DNA of 64,000 nt, taken from assembly GCF_018320785.1 (NCBI RefSeq), contig NC_054878.1:30951523-31015522 (forward strand). The letters are read 5' to 3'. Positions 39,701 through 50,770 of the stretch are shown piece by piece. Source of the stretch: Cheilinus undulatus. Taxonomy: Eukaryota > Chordata > Actinopteri > Labriformes > Labridae. Position 1 is the stretch's first letter; every line of letters begins with the position of its first letter. The position numbers and the translations under genes are program-made. The notes below the pieces were generated by a model. The model searched no databases. It saw only the letters and a program-made list of their open reading frames with translations, and had not been told where the DNA came from.

Positions 39701-40797
39701 GGTCAAGTTTTGAATAGAGCTATATTTAGACCCCAGAGTGTGAGGTATGACAGAGGAGACAGCAACAAGTCAGGGATGTTGAGGAGAAAAGGGACCTGGC
39801 GGAAACTCTAACTTTCCCATCAACAGGTCCTACCGGACAAACAAACTTCAAAGTGGAACCTCTTTCGTGCTCACTGCCCCATCGCCCCCACTGTCCCCTA
39901 CATCCTGTGAGTCTCTGAATCACAACCCCCAGGCTTTAAGGGAGGTTCCTGTGAACGTCATCCCCGGAGCAGGACCACTTTCACAAGGAAATCAGCGCTC
40001 ACAGTGAATCGACCAGACTTCCTCTTAACTAAAACTTGGCTTTTAGCCAGATCTAGACTCTCTTTCTCTTTCTTTTTTGTCTCTTCTCTACGCTATCTAT
40101 GCAACCCTTCTTAGAAAAATTTGTCAGACAGCTGTGAACTTCCTTTCACATGCTCCTCAGTTTGCTTCTGAGATTGTGCGAGATAAAGTTGGTGATATTT
40201 GGTAGATGCTCATGTGCGAGGTGTCAAAAGCTTCAAGTTCAAATTTAAAACTGTGTGAAAAGTTGCATAGCCTGAAATACAAAAATCATGCATCTTGAGT
40301 TTAAATTGGAGGACCAACTTGCCTCTCAGGATTCTCTCCAAACTCACCCGCTGATCTCATAGTAGCACCCAATAAAAGTATATAAAAGAACAAAGAGATA
40401 AGATTTTTAGATGACGTTTCACTCCTATTTTCTCTGAAGTGTGTCACCACAGCAGCTGACTCGAAATGACTACCACAAGCGTGACAACTCACTACGAAAC
40501 CCTTGAACCTGGTGACACAGCATTAAATATACTCTGGAAATCAAGACATGAGTCAAAGGTGTACAGCTGTGGCTTGCATAGAAACGTAACAGGTTGAATT
40601 TAGAAGGGTCTCTTAATTTTACTCAGCCATTCGCAGTTTAATTGTGCAATGCCAGAAATATTAAAAGACATTATGAAGTAAGCACTTTTGGATATTTCAG
40701 GAAGGCAAGATCAAGCTATGTTTAACATTTTTTATCAACAAATGTTCTAGAAAGGATGTTACACACTTACCGTGAAGCCTTGAGAGGAGCCACACAT
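24721..40797 (-). CDS. prdm1: PR domain zinc-finger protein 1 (Blimp-1), complete
   Basis: Seven coding exons, as in the mammalian gene: 40771-40797, 39011-39268, 35916-36035, 32068-32320, 27626-28629, 27404-27532, 24721-25272, all phase-consistent. From the conserved ATG at 39241 the protein is 762 aa. An in-frame ATG at 40797 in exon 1 would add 18 residues (starting MCGSSQGF). Numbering from 39241: acidic/DMTSW motif near 25; PR (SET-like) domain about 70-195 ([15 protein letters not shown], then NRKYFWR, then QELLVWYC); PRVVYPIQ motif; five zinc fingers about 520-665. Fingers 1-4 are C2H2 (for example [15 protein letters not shown] and [15 protein letters not shown]) and the fifth ends in cysteine (C2HC). 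Blimp-1 is a nuclear DNA-binding repressor of terminal differentiation (plasma cells, slow muscle and neural crest in fish). The fish paralogue (a, b or c) is undecided; the central proline-rich region is clearly diverged. Confidence 0.94.
25767..26373. mobile_element. Non-autonomous hAT element with perfect 8-bp target duplication
   Basis: The 607-bp element begins TAGGGCTGGGCGATTATGAC and ends with the complement of TAGGGCTGGACAATTAATCG. It is flanked on both sides by the identical octamer CCTTCCAC (25759-25766 and 26374-26381), the 8-bp duplication made by hAT transposases. No protein is encoded, so it is a MITE-like derivative. It lies in the last prdm1 intron (exons 6-7). Confidence 0.85.
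26626..26973. mobile_element. Tc1/mariner MITE with inverted ends
   Basis: The left end, CAGTGCATTCATTAACTATT, follows a TA. The arm continues as ccccttcactttttcaattttgt, and its complement (caaattgaaaaaagtgaagggg) lies at about 26930-26952. 'gctgcagcctgata' and 'catcaggctgcaac' also pair. The right end (tctgaatact) has lost its last bases. Internal sequence such as 'tatggggtcattatggggtaatgagtgtag' is typical of the 3' end of a common fish Tc1. It lies in the same prdm1 intron as the hAT element. Confidence 0.7.
28740..29390 (-). mobile_element. LINE-type retrotransposon remnant
   Basis: On the - strand, 28751-29056 encodes a peptide with [20 protein letters not shown] followed by a hydrophobic stretch and [12 protein letters not shown]. 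This resembles the end of the reverse-transcriptase region in a widespread class of fish non-LTR elements. Reading is not intact around it and no 5' part is present. It lies in prdm1 intron 4 (between exons 4 and 5). The exact clade and the limit near 29390 are uncertain. Confidence 0.55.
29391..32067. other. prdm1 intron 4 sequence without recognised features
   Basis: Between the LINE remnant and prdm1 exon 4 I see no exon, transposon end or tandem repeat that I can name. Short open frames here have no family resemblance. The stretch 31600-32000 has T/GTGTG-rich patches. Confidence 0.4.
33630..34855. mobile_element. Long-terminal-inverted-repeat DNA transposon (non-autonomous)
   Basis: Two arms of roughly 250-340 bases face each other: about 33635-33975 and, inverted, about 34605-34855. 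Matching blocks include 'aataacctccttattactgc' against 'cataatctatggctg...ataacctccttattattgc' read on the opposite strand, 'aataggaagttgatacacattaatt' against 'aataggaagttgtttcacattaatt', and 'ccaaataactcctaa'. The middle (34136-34345) has 'ataagtatacttataacgc'-type palindromic words. No protein is encoded. It sits in prdm1 intron 3. Family unknown to me; exact ends and target duplication not resolved. Confidence 0.65.
36036..37796. other. prdm1 intron 2, unique-looking part
   Basis: Between prdm1 exon 3 and the A/G-rich tract there is ordinary intron sequence. No exon or repeat that I can name is visible. Confidence 0.4.
37797..38692 (+). repeat. A/G-rich degenerate tandem repeat (GTGGTTAAAAATGGCAAAA type)
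   Basis: About 0.9 kb of loosely repeated units such as 'agtggttaaaaatgg', 'ttggcaaaaa' and 'tggtgaaaa'. The + strand is strongly purine-rich. The same units occur in reverse orientation at 42945-43640. It lies in prdm1 intron 2, just downstream (in transcription sense) of exon 2. No coding capacity. Confidence 0.7.
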
Positions 40798-41250
40798 AAG
40801 GCAGGCTGTCAGTGCCCTCCTTTAAGCAAAAATATCTCTAAGCAACCAGCGTCTTCGCTGTCTCTCTCTCACTCAGACCCGACCTCAGTATCCTGTGTAC
40901 CTGTGACTGCGCGACTGAACCCTCGAGTGTCTGACTCTTCGCTTCTTGCATGGGGTGGAGGGAAGGTGTGTGTCTGAGGCAGAACAGAGACAGACAGACC
41001 AATGCACTCCCTTCTCCTCTCCTGCTCCCTCCTCCCCTTTGCCCCATGACTCCACCTTGGAAGAGTGTTTGTGTATTTGTGTGTGTGTCACTCACTTGCC
41101 CCCAGGCATGAGGCTTTCTCCAGGCAGAGGGGGGTGGGGAGGGGGCTCTGGCTGTCACACAGCTATGTCCGGATCAGACAAATACATCTTCATTTTCTGA
41201 CAGCCACCCACTTCATCTTCAGGCATACCTGTGCTGTGCGAGGAAGTCAA
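40798..41250 (-). promoter_or_regulatory. Probable prdm1 5' UTR and promoter region
   Basis: Exon 1 has a clear donor (GTAAGT read on the - strand, next to 40771) but no acceptor upstream, as expected for a first exon. The sequence beyond the ATG at 40797 is richer in G and C than its surroundings (about 40830-41160). No TATA box could be placed with confidence, so the transcription start is not defined. Confidence 0.45.
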
Positions 41251-42944
41251 GGGCAAAGTGAGGGGCAGATGAGATCATGCTTGTGCTGAAGCAGGATTTG
41301 GAAAGTTTCTTCAACATGTCATTTCAGTTCAAACTTTTAATATGTAAGAACAGCTCTACTTTCCATAAAGGACTTGAAAGCTACACAAATGTCAGAGTTT
41401 GATACTTTTTGACACCACAGGTTCGAAACAGTTCAATCACTGGCATTTTAATGATTGATAGAACAGGGAAAAAAATCAAAACTTTATTGAAAAATTGTCC
41501 TTGATCACATTTGAAATACAAAGGTGACTACAAGTGAGTGAAGGAGCACTGCCTTTATTGTACAAATCTGTCAGCAGTATTTTGACTTGGCAATTTTGAC
41601 AGTTTGCAAAAGGTTGCCTGGAATATTTGTATATTGAAAAGAAGAATTTAACACAATTATTTAATTCAGATGTTTCAATCAGACCTGCTGCCCCAAGTGT
41701 ATAAAATCAAACACCTAGCTATCCAGTCTGCATCTGCAAACAGTTTTGATATAAAAAGGGGTCGTTCTGAAGAGCTCAGTGACTTCAAGCATCTGTAAGT
41801 GATATTATTCAAAATGGAAGCATTTAGGAACAGCGAGAGGCCATCTCCATAAAAAGCTCCATTAAAGTACATGTATTTGAAAATGTCATTACAGTCCCTG
41901 TTGGGTTAGTTGATACTAAAGAGGCTTGTTTACATGGCAGCTTTTGTCATCTAAGTGTGTGAATTGGGAGGTGTGAGCAGCTGTGTAAAAAGTGCTATGA
42001 GCAATCAGACACAACTCAAGTTTATTTACCAATGTGAACCAAATATATGTGACAACGGTTCCTTAACTTCTCATGATTTTGACTCAGTCATCATTAATAG
42101 AACATGAAAATAGTCAAATGAGATGCAAAAGTTTTTCTTGGTTTTGCTGAAGTCAACTTTTAAAAATAACTCTCGATACAGTAAGTGCATTGATGCTGAT
42201 TTATTACAATGAAATCCACTCCCCACTCTTATTCTGCTACAGCTGCAGGCTGAAGGACTTCCAGTCAATGCATCAGTGTTTTCTGTTTGACTCACTGACA
42301 CTTGCTGATGTTGAGGTTATGAGCATAGAGAGGTGAGGCAGAATTGTAAAAAAAAAACTTTTCAAAAACACAGACATACATTTTGAACAGAGAATAACTT
42401 GGGATACTAAAGCCTAGCACACACTAAGATATTTTGTTTTTATTAAGTGGAGACAAATTATGTAAGATGGAACATCTTACACTACAGACACACCTCTACA
42501 GAACCATCTGAAATCTGGCCTTTGCTAACTTGGTCAAAATGGGGGGAACGGGCTGAAAATCTGCACAGTTGTTGTGTAGTATGTGCAAGTCTAAATGCTT
42601 AAGGCCTTTGACCCTATAGGTGTAGTGTTGTACTTTGTATCATTACCTATGGATAATGGAAACTATTTAAAAAATATAAATTCATTATCCCTCTGCAACA
42701 GCAATAGCTAATGCCACCAGTATTATGTTTCAGACTGTCCATTCAGACCATTCATGTAAATGTGATAGCTCAAGAACACTGTAAAAGATTTAAACTTTCT
42801 ACCAACGTTAACTCTGACACAAGGATGAACTGATTAGATTTGGGGGTCATAGGTCAAGGATATTGGGCCTTGTGTTCAGGCCTGCCCACAGAATTGGTTG
42901 GGCCCCTGAAAACCCCAAAGAATTGGTCCTTGCCACTTTAAATT

Positions 42945-43640
42945 TTTTTTTTTTTGCTGCATTTAAACCCTTTTTCACTACTTTAACTGCCATTTTTGCC
43001 ATTTATTTGCCACTTTTAAACCATTTTTGCCAATATTTCTCCATTTTTGTACCACTTTTTTTCCATAAATTTTGCCACTTTTAACCCCTTAATGTCACAA
43101 TTTAACATTTTTTCACTATATTTCTTCTTCTTCTTATTTATTTATTTTGCCTTTCTTGATTTAATTTTGATGCTTTTATCCCATTTTAGCATCTTTGAAC
43201 TTATTTTGTCCACTCTGTTGCCAACTTGCACCACTTTTTTTGCCACTTTTAACCAATTTTGCCCATTTTTGGTACCTTTAAACAATGATTGCCACCTTTT
43301 AACCGATTTTCACCATATTTCTATTTTTTTTACACTTTTTGTCTTACATAACCAATTTTTGCAGCTTTTTACCCAATTTCGGGTTCTTTGAACTAATTTT
43401 TGCCACTTTTTACTCATTTTTACCACTCTGTTACCCCTATTCACAACTTTTATTAGCCCATTTTGGCCCCTCTACAACCACTTTCACCATTTTTTTCCAC
43501 CACTTTTGCCACTTGTAACCTATTTTTGCCGCTATTTGCCCATTTCCACCATTTTGTGTCATTTTTTGACACCTTTAGCACATTTTTTCTCTTTTTGCTT
43601 ACTTTTTAACTGCTTTTTTACAATATTTCTGCCCATTTCT
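42945..43640 (-). repeat. C/T-rich degenerate tandem repeat, inverted relative of 37797-38692
   Basis: Units such as 'ccatttttgccacttttaac' and 'ccaatttttgc' repeat with variation. Their complement is the unit of the 37797-38692 tract. It lies upstream of the prdm1 promoter. Open frames running through it are low-complexity and not genes. Confidence 0.7.
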
Positions 43641-46600
43641 ACAAATCATACATCCCAGCTCCCAGCCCATTTTCTTATTCCACCAGTGAACTTTCTTGCA
43701 TTTAAAAAAGTCAGGTAAGTTCTGAAAATATCTTTTAAAGCTATTGGTAAAGTAAAATGCAAAGTAAGGGAAAGATGCAAAATAAAGTAACTTACAAATG
43801 GTCAAGAAGGGTGTGTTTTGCAGGAACTTTTCTTTTTTCCTGTTTCTCTATCAGTATACTTGTGCCCAGCTGTCCCTCTGTGTATCTCAGCAGGGTTTTA
43901 ATGTCCTGAATGTGTTGTATTTTGTGTCATGCTGCTGTGAGTTTATCTGCAGCCGTGTTTTCACCCCGCTCCACTTTCCTCTTGTTCTTTTTTCTCTAAA
44001 GGCAACATTTGACTTGGATGGCTGCCAGTGCTCTTATGAATTGTCTGAATTTTAAGGCCCGTCATCCACGCGCTTGACACGCGACATGCTGTGAGCACTC
44101 TTTTCGCGTACATCTGCATGCTTTTTTCTATTCATAGGTGCATGTTTTTGTCGTGCCCACTTTTCTCACTCACTTTCTCCTCTTCTGGGAAGTTTGTGTT
44201 GCACTGCCATGTGTCAAGTGGATGCTACTCCTCGACTCTGCTTCGTTCCTGCGGTGTTTTGTCCTTCTTTTCATGCTTCCTGTCCAACTCATCACACCTG
44301 ACCAAGCTACTAATTATGGCTGCTGACATGAGCCACCATGTAATTTAAAATCCACTTCTCTCTTGCTGTTTCGCTCTTTCTCTGTGCCTTCAGTCATCTC
44401 ATTCATCACCTTCTATTCACCTCAACTCTCCTCCTCCCCCTCTTCCTCTGTAATGCACCTCTATCTGAACCTTTTCTTTTCTACATCTATTAGTCATAAC
44501 AACAAGTAAGTAATTCACACAACAACATTATGGACTCTTCTTATGAGTCGTACACAGGCTTGAGATTGAACTCAGATCTGGCTACGTGTAGGTGGATGTC
44601 GTGTGGTTAGCTGGTAGTTGGTCTACCTGATATTTGACATGACATTCTTTGAATGACAGGACGGTGAGCGGCTTCATGGAGTCGTGAAAATGACAACCCC
44701 AAAATGTGGTGAATGTTGGACTTGAAGAACAAGCTCACTGACTGATAGCAGACTTATCGATACTTTAAGAAGAGTTAGCATCTAAGAAACGTAGAAAAGA
44801 AACAGACAACACATTTTTTTTGTTGTTGTTGTTGTGTCCAGGCTTATATAAACTTTAACTGGACCATATGCACAAATTTTACTTCAAAGTTGATTTTTGT
44901 TTGCCATGAAATGCCAATTTCTGGAGCAGGAAAATGTTCCGACCGAACCCTTTAGTTTTCATGTTTTCAAATTGTCTTTGGGTGTTCATGAGGGGCATTT
45001 ATTTCAGAATATGCACTTTTTCACTGAAGCTGTGGCCTCATGTAGATTCTTGGTTCACTTACATACCCATCTGAGAAGATGTTAACCACTGGCGTGTCAG
45101 ATACTGATGGCGGTTTTACCGCCTCTACGTTCTTAACAGCAGACACCTAAAAGATGTTACGCAAAATTATAAAAATCTGACGGCTATTTTAATTTACTAT
45201 TAAATTCATGTACCTTTTATATTATTTACTTCATTACAATGAACTTAATATGCCTTAAATGCCTCTATCTTGCATTAATTATGCAGCCGTTGCTAAGATC
45301 ATGCTAGCTAGCTAGCAGATGCTAAAATTAGCTAGCTAGCTAACATGTTAATAGTTCATTTAGGGTGCAAAGTGTCCATTGTTCCACACTCAATTCATGG
45401 ATGGTTTTGAGTTTACCAATACTGCATTTGAGTAAACTTCTTAGTGTGAAGACAGTTTTCACACTAGTGCACTTAAAATATGTAGTATTAAAGCAATTTG
45501 GGATACTGTGCATGTATTAGCCAGCATGGAGGGGGTTATAGTTAGCCTCTTCCTCAGCCCTCTTGCTTTTGTTTCTTCATTGTATTTCCGTTACCAACTC
45601 ATCTCTTGGTTTTCATGAGAGACATTTATTACAGAATATATAGTTTTTCAGTGGTTGAGACCTGCTGGGGGAGTTTCACTTCTCATCATATTTACATTCA
45701 CATGTAACAGCATCACTGCTAAAGCAAGTCCTTCTTTCTTCTCAGCTACATGCAGTAATCTTGAGGTAAGAAGAGAATTGTTTTGTGAACTGACTCAACA
45801 ATAAGTTTTACAAGTCTGCTCACATTAGCTAAAGTAGCTAACATTAGCAAAGATTAGTCACATAAGAGTGTTAGTCATACCAAAACATGAGGCCTAAATG
45901 GCAGAAAACACAAATTTAGTAGATTTTCCATGACTTATTTTCATCCTATTATTCAACGTCTTCATTTGTAGAGAATTTTTATACATTTTGAACATTTACT
46001 TCCATAAGTTTTCCGTGGAATTTGTAAAACACGACTACTCCTGTTTATGGAAGAGCACTTATATTATACCAGACATTTACAACAGTTTTCAAAGCCAGAA
46101 AAAAATGGTAGCAGTAGTGGTCCAGGGGTATTTGTGGTCAGCTATCACTGATTGCATGACTATAACATCTATGGTCACGAGATATCCCAGAAAACTGTGA
46201 TGGCAAATTATGTCCCACCATCTCTACCTCTGATTACCTTGATTTCTCACCAGAGCAACAAAGGCAACAACCAGTTAGAGGCAGACAAAAGCATGTCACA
46301 CCCTCACTTAGCCTTGGAAATGCTGGATGTTGCATTGTTACACTGACACAAAAAAAACTGATCTAAATGTTAAACATTTCAGAGTTGATTTTAACTCCCT
46401 ATGGTGTAATTTTATCTTCATTCTGAGTTAAATGGTCTTAACCCCAGTCAGTGTTAGTCCAACTCTGTAAAGAGTCAATCTAAACTCTGCTCACTGCCCA
46501 CTTGAGTTTTCCCATCATGCCCTTGGGCAGAGTGTTTAAATATGACTGAGATGTATTTATGTGTTAACATGTTTCCTGTTGTACACTGATCACTGCTGAG

Positions 46601-49254
46601 GTGACTTTGCTCATGTTTCTGGTGGATTGTTGTTGTTTTTGACATCAAACACTTCTGCACCATGAGTGAAGTTAGCCACTTAACTAGTCACTTCCTGTCT
46701 CTGACAGCGGTGGTCCACAGTGGAGGGTGGTGTGCTGACTTGTAACAAAGCACTCATCCTATCTTTGCACTTGTCTCTGTGCGTAAACTTTGCCAGAGGG
46801 CATCTATCTTTGCCACCGGTGTTCAATGTACAGCAGTTATTTTTGTTAAGAAGACATGTGTTGTAATGTGCCAGTTATTAAAATTGTTAATTATGTGCAA
46901 TTCATCCATGAAACTAAAACAGTAGTTTACTTTGAAACAATCACAGCTTATGAAGGAAGGCTTTTACTGGATAGTAAGCAAAGGAGGTGGGCGAAGGGGG
47001 GCAGAACTGAGTAGTGCATCTTTACTTTCATCTATTGTTATTGTCTTGATTGAGAGCCTACTGGTGGCGGAGCTTACCTACTTTAAATGTTTTGTTTTGA
47101 ATTTTTTGGACTTACTTTGTCTTATAATTTTAAAGCTAATGACTCATAATGCACTGGCTTTTCCATTTAGTTCATCCAAATCTAAAAACTTGTGTATTCA
47201 GTGATTCTCAAAGAGCTGTTCCTATTAGTGTAGATTAACCACAGACCTCTCCACCTACACGTTTCACTGGAACTCTTCTGTGCAAAAAGTAATTCCACAG
47301 AAAGAAGTAACCTGTGGTTTGCTCTGCTGGCTGAAAAAGGTAGTCAAGTATTATATTCAGCAGAAAAGGACAGGGTTGCAGTTGAAGCTGTCAAACATTT
47401 TTTAGTGTTTTCTATACCCCACCGCTCTGTGGTACGTGAGAAAAGGCTGAAATCTCAGATATTGATATCTCACAGTCTGGGTACATGAAACTGATTAAGA
47501 AAATGTACATTTAAAAAATGAGGGAGATTTAGTTTTTTACCAGAGCACGGAGGTTGGTCAAGTTGGTCAACACTAAATGAACATACAGTAAATATAGAGC
47601 TTGTACACAGGCTTAGGGTGCCTTTGAGGCCTCTGTAAACGCCATAGGTGTCTTAAGCCCTGTAATTTCCATGCTTGAGTCTCTACCTGCCTTGGGTCAT
47701 TTCTCGCAGCGGCACTAAAGGCGACCACTCCTTCCCTGTCACCTCCCCTTGAGGATGAGGACAATGATCTTCAGCAGAGATGCCTGCAACTGAGCCCATT
47801 TTATAACCCATTACAGCTAAAAGGTTTGAAGTGGCCTCCACCTTTGCCTTTTCTCAAGTTTTATGGCTGACTGGAGGAGAAATATTTTGCATTCTATCAC
47901 AACTATTTTGTTGTCACAGCCCCCTACTCTCACACATGTCACCCTCACTTTTTCCCCTGCCATGCTGCGCTGTTATCAGCCTGTCAGCCTCTTCAACCTC
48001 CCCGTCAATTTCATGTTACTTTAAGTGATTTCCTTTACCGTGCTGCACGTGCAGCTTGTAGTTTAGAATTCACTCACACACACAGTCATTTCTCCCGGTC
48101 CTTTCCAGTTCAGCTGAGGTCAGTTTGCTTTTCCAACATTACAGAAATTTTCAGGAGAAACACAGATATTTAATTTGTCTTTCTCCATCTTCTTTCTCGT
48201 CCTGTTTTCCATTTCGAGTGCGAATAAATGTCAGCACCCCGCCGGAGCCACCACCCACCTAGTCCACCAACCGTCTCCTCTCAGCCGGTGGATGATCTCG
48301 TGTTGACAAGCTGAGGGTTATTATCGTGGTTTCAGGGCTAACAGGAATGCTACTGCGCTTCACAACAGATGTCTTTTCAAATCTTGACAAAACCACCCAC
48401 AGAGATGAGGAGGGAACAGAAATTACTGTTCTCAGCTGACCTATACAACATGTCTGCAACCTTTAACTGATCAATGTTATATCTGAGGACGATGCCTGCC
48501 TGCTGGGCTCACAAAAAAGAAGAGGTTTTGAGTTGTTTATGTCTCTGTGCCAGGGGAAGACAAGACAGGAAGTATTATATTAGATCTCAAGGACCCTTTG
48601 AAGCATCATCTTCTACCTTTTCACAAATATTCACGCTGACTCAGTGATGAACTAATAAGGCTCTGGAGGTTATAGGTCAAGGTCATCTTGCCTCATGTTC
48701 ACCCTTTCCTACAGATCACATCATCACAGAAACCACCCAGCGCAGTCGTAAGCCTCATGGATGCATACACCTGCCAGGCAGTAGTTCTAGTTGCACATGC
48801 GTGATTGATGTTCATGTTTGCAGACATTTGAAGTGAGCACCAGAAAGGATCAAGAAAAAATGTAGTTTTGATGTTCAATCAGTATAACACAAAAACACTT
48901 TCAGAATATGAAGCAGATCATTCATATTAGAAGTTGAAAAAGATGCAGTTAAAAATCCTGATTAACTTGGTGACAAAATTGACTTATCAAACTCTAGCTA
49001 TCAGTCAGAGCGATGATTACTCAGGTTCACTTGGGTGTAATTTTCTCATGGTTACCTCGTGTGTGGTATGTGGAGATCATTTTTAAACTAAGGTGTCACT
49101 GATGTTGAGCACTGTAATATAGGGACCAAGAATTCGTCTGTCTTGCATTATGCATTTTTGACCTGTGTCTTTCACAGGCTGTGCACGTTTTTATCCTAGT
49201 TGTACAGTGTGATAATAGAATATTTATAAAATACTGAAATTGCCCTAAGGTAAG
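43641..49254. other. Intergenic DNA upstream of prdm1, no gene recognised
   Basis: No exon could be supported on either strand. A GCTA microsatellite lies at 45302-45346. The remainder looks mostly unique, with moderate base composition (for example 47600-48900), and could hold prdm1 enhancers, but the sequence alone does not show this. Confidence 0.4.
45302..45346. repeat. (GCTA)n microsatellite
   Basis: Two blocks of GCTAGCTAGCTA separated by 'cagatgctaaaatta'. The GCTAGC units are self-complementary. Confidence 0.7.
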
Positions 49255-50770
49255 GGGTCTGGCTGCAGACTGCATGTCTCAGATGAACACAACTGTGAGA
49301 CTTCGCCTCTGTATGGACAGACATAATGTAATTTGCCACTACATCATATTCCCCATTTTTTAAATATCAACTTTATTCATAAAGTCTGGCAGTTACATTC
49401 ATGAACCCACATTTCAAACATTACAGACCAAGCAGCATTTCATAAATAAAATAGAGTAAAGGTCAGAGGTCTAATGCAGGGTCATATTATGTATAGTCCC
49501 ATTTTGGAAGCTTGCTTTAGCTTCATTATCTTCATTAGCTATAGCTAAAGCTAACATAGCTATGCTGGCTGCATAGTTAATGTTACTATGTAGGCCAATG
49601 TGGCTGCTTAAGCTTTAACAATGTGAGCTTTAGCAAATGTAGCTAATGCTAACATAGCGATATAGCTACATAGAAAACGTAACTACATACCTAACAAAGC
49701 TAGGGTTAGTTTGAGCCAACATAGCTTTGTTAGCATTAGTTATGTTAGCTTTAGCTCTGTTAGCTATGTAGCTATTTTAAGTGAATAAATTATGGGTTAA
49801 TGAGATTTGAAAAACTGTTAAAGGTGTATGGTGTTTTTTATGTTACCTACATAGCTTACGTAGCTAATTTAACTTTGTTAGCTCTAGCTATTTTAGCTAT
49901 GTAGCTATTTTACATAAATAAAAGCACGGGTTTATGAGATTGCCAAAACTGTAAATGTTGTACAGTCTTCAGCTATGTTAACTACGTAGCAAATGTAGTT
50001 TTTTTAGCTTTAGATACACCAGCTATGAAGCTATTTTACATGAATAAAAGCATGGGTTTATGAGTTTTCAAAACTATAAAAGTTGTATGGTCTCCAGCTA
50101 TGTTAACTAAGTGGCAAATGTAGCTTTGTAAGCTTTAGATACATTAGCTATGTAGCCATTTTACATGAAAAAAGTATGGCTTTATGAGGTTTTCAAAACT
50201 GTAAAAGTTATACAGTCTTCAGCTATGTTAACTGCGTAGCAAATTTAGCTTTTTTAGCTTTAGATACAATAGCTATGTAGCTATTTTACATGAATAAAGA
50301 ATGGGTAAAAGTTGTATGGTCTCAAGCTTTGTTAACAACATAGCAAATGTAGCTTTGTTAGCTCTAGATACATCAGCTATGTAGCTATTTTACATGAAGA
50401 AAGTATGAGTAAAAGTTGAATGTTCTCCAGCTTTGTTAACTACGTAGCAAATGTAGCTTTGTAAGCTCTAGATACATTAGCTTTCTAGCTATTTTGAATA
50501 AAGTATGGGTTTATGAGTTTTGCCAAACTGTAAAAGGTGTATGGTCTTCAGCTACATTACATACTTAGCTAACATAGCTTTCCCAGCCCCATTAGCTGTA
50601 GCCTTAGCTATGTTAGCTGTGTTAGTGTTTTATGATTGTCAAGTTTTTTTTGTAAGCAGACTGTTTAACCCCATTTTATTTTGAAAATTTCTGTGTGTAT
50701 TTCCCTGGCAGATGCTATGTCTCACAGTAGTGGTCTGCAAGAGGGGGTGCCTGAGAGCTGCAGCCTGCAA
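49255..50770. mobile_element. Non-autonomous element with GCTAA-rich core (copy 2)
   Basis: The left shoulder (tttattcataaagtctggcagttacattcatgaa, near 49370) matches that of copy 1 at 9239. The outer ends again carry 'tctggctgc' at 49259 and its approximate complement near 50750. The right shoulder 'ttgtaagcagactgttta' (about 50651) matches 9848-9870. The middle has AGCTA/TTAGC words as in copy 1, plus an expanded minisatellite at about 49790-50560. No coding sequence. Confidence 0.6.
49790..50560 (+). repeat. Minisatellite of about 95-125 bp units inside copy 2
   Basis: Roughly six or seven units share the order 'gtcttcagctatgttaact', 'gcaaatgtagct', 'gatacattagctatgtagc', 'attttacatgaataaa', 'atgggtttatgag'. 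Unit starts fall near 49966, 50091, 50214, 50300 and 50411. The shorter units lack the segment ending '...ttttcaaaactgta'. Copy 1 lacks this expansion. Confidence 0.65.

Noticed and set aside
40756-41289. Several open frames on both strands around the prdm1 first exon
   Set aside because: They overlap each other in a G/C-rich promoter region; the only supported exon here is 40771-40797 with its donor.
42863-43718. Open frames of 70-114 residues rich in F, H, L and P
   Set aside because: They run through the C/T-rich tandem repeat; composition is low-complexity and overlaps in several frames.
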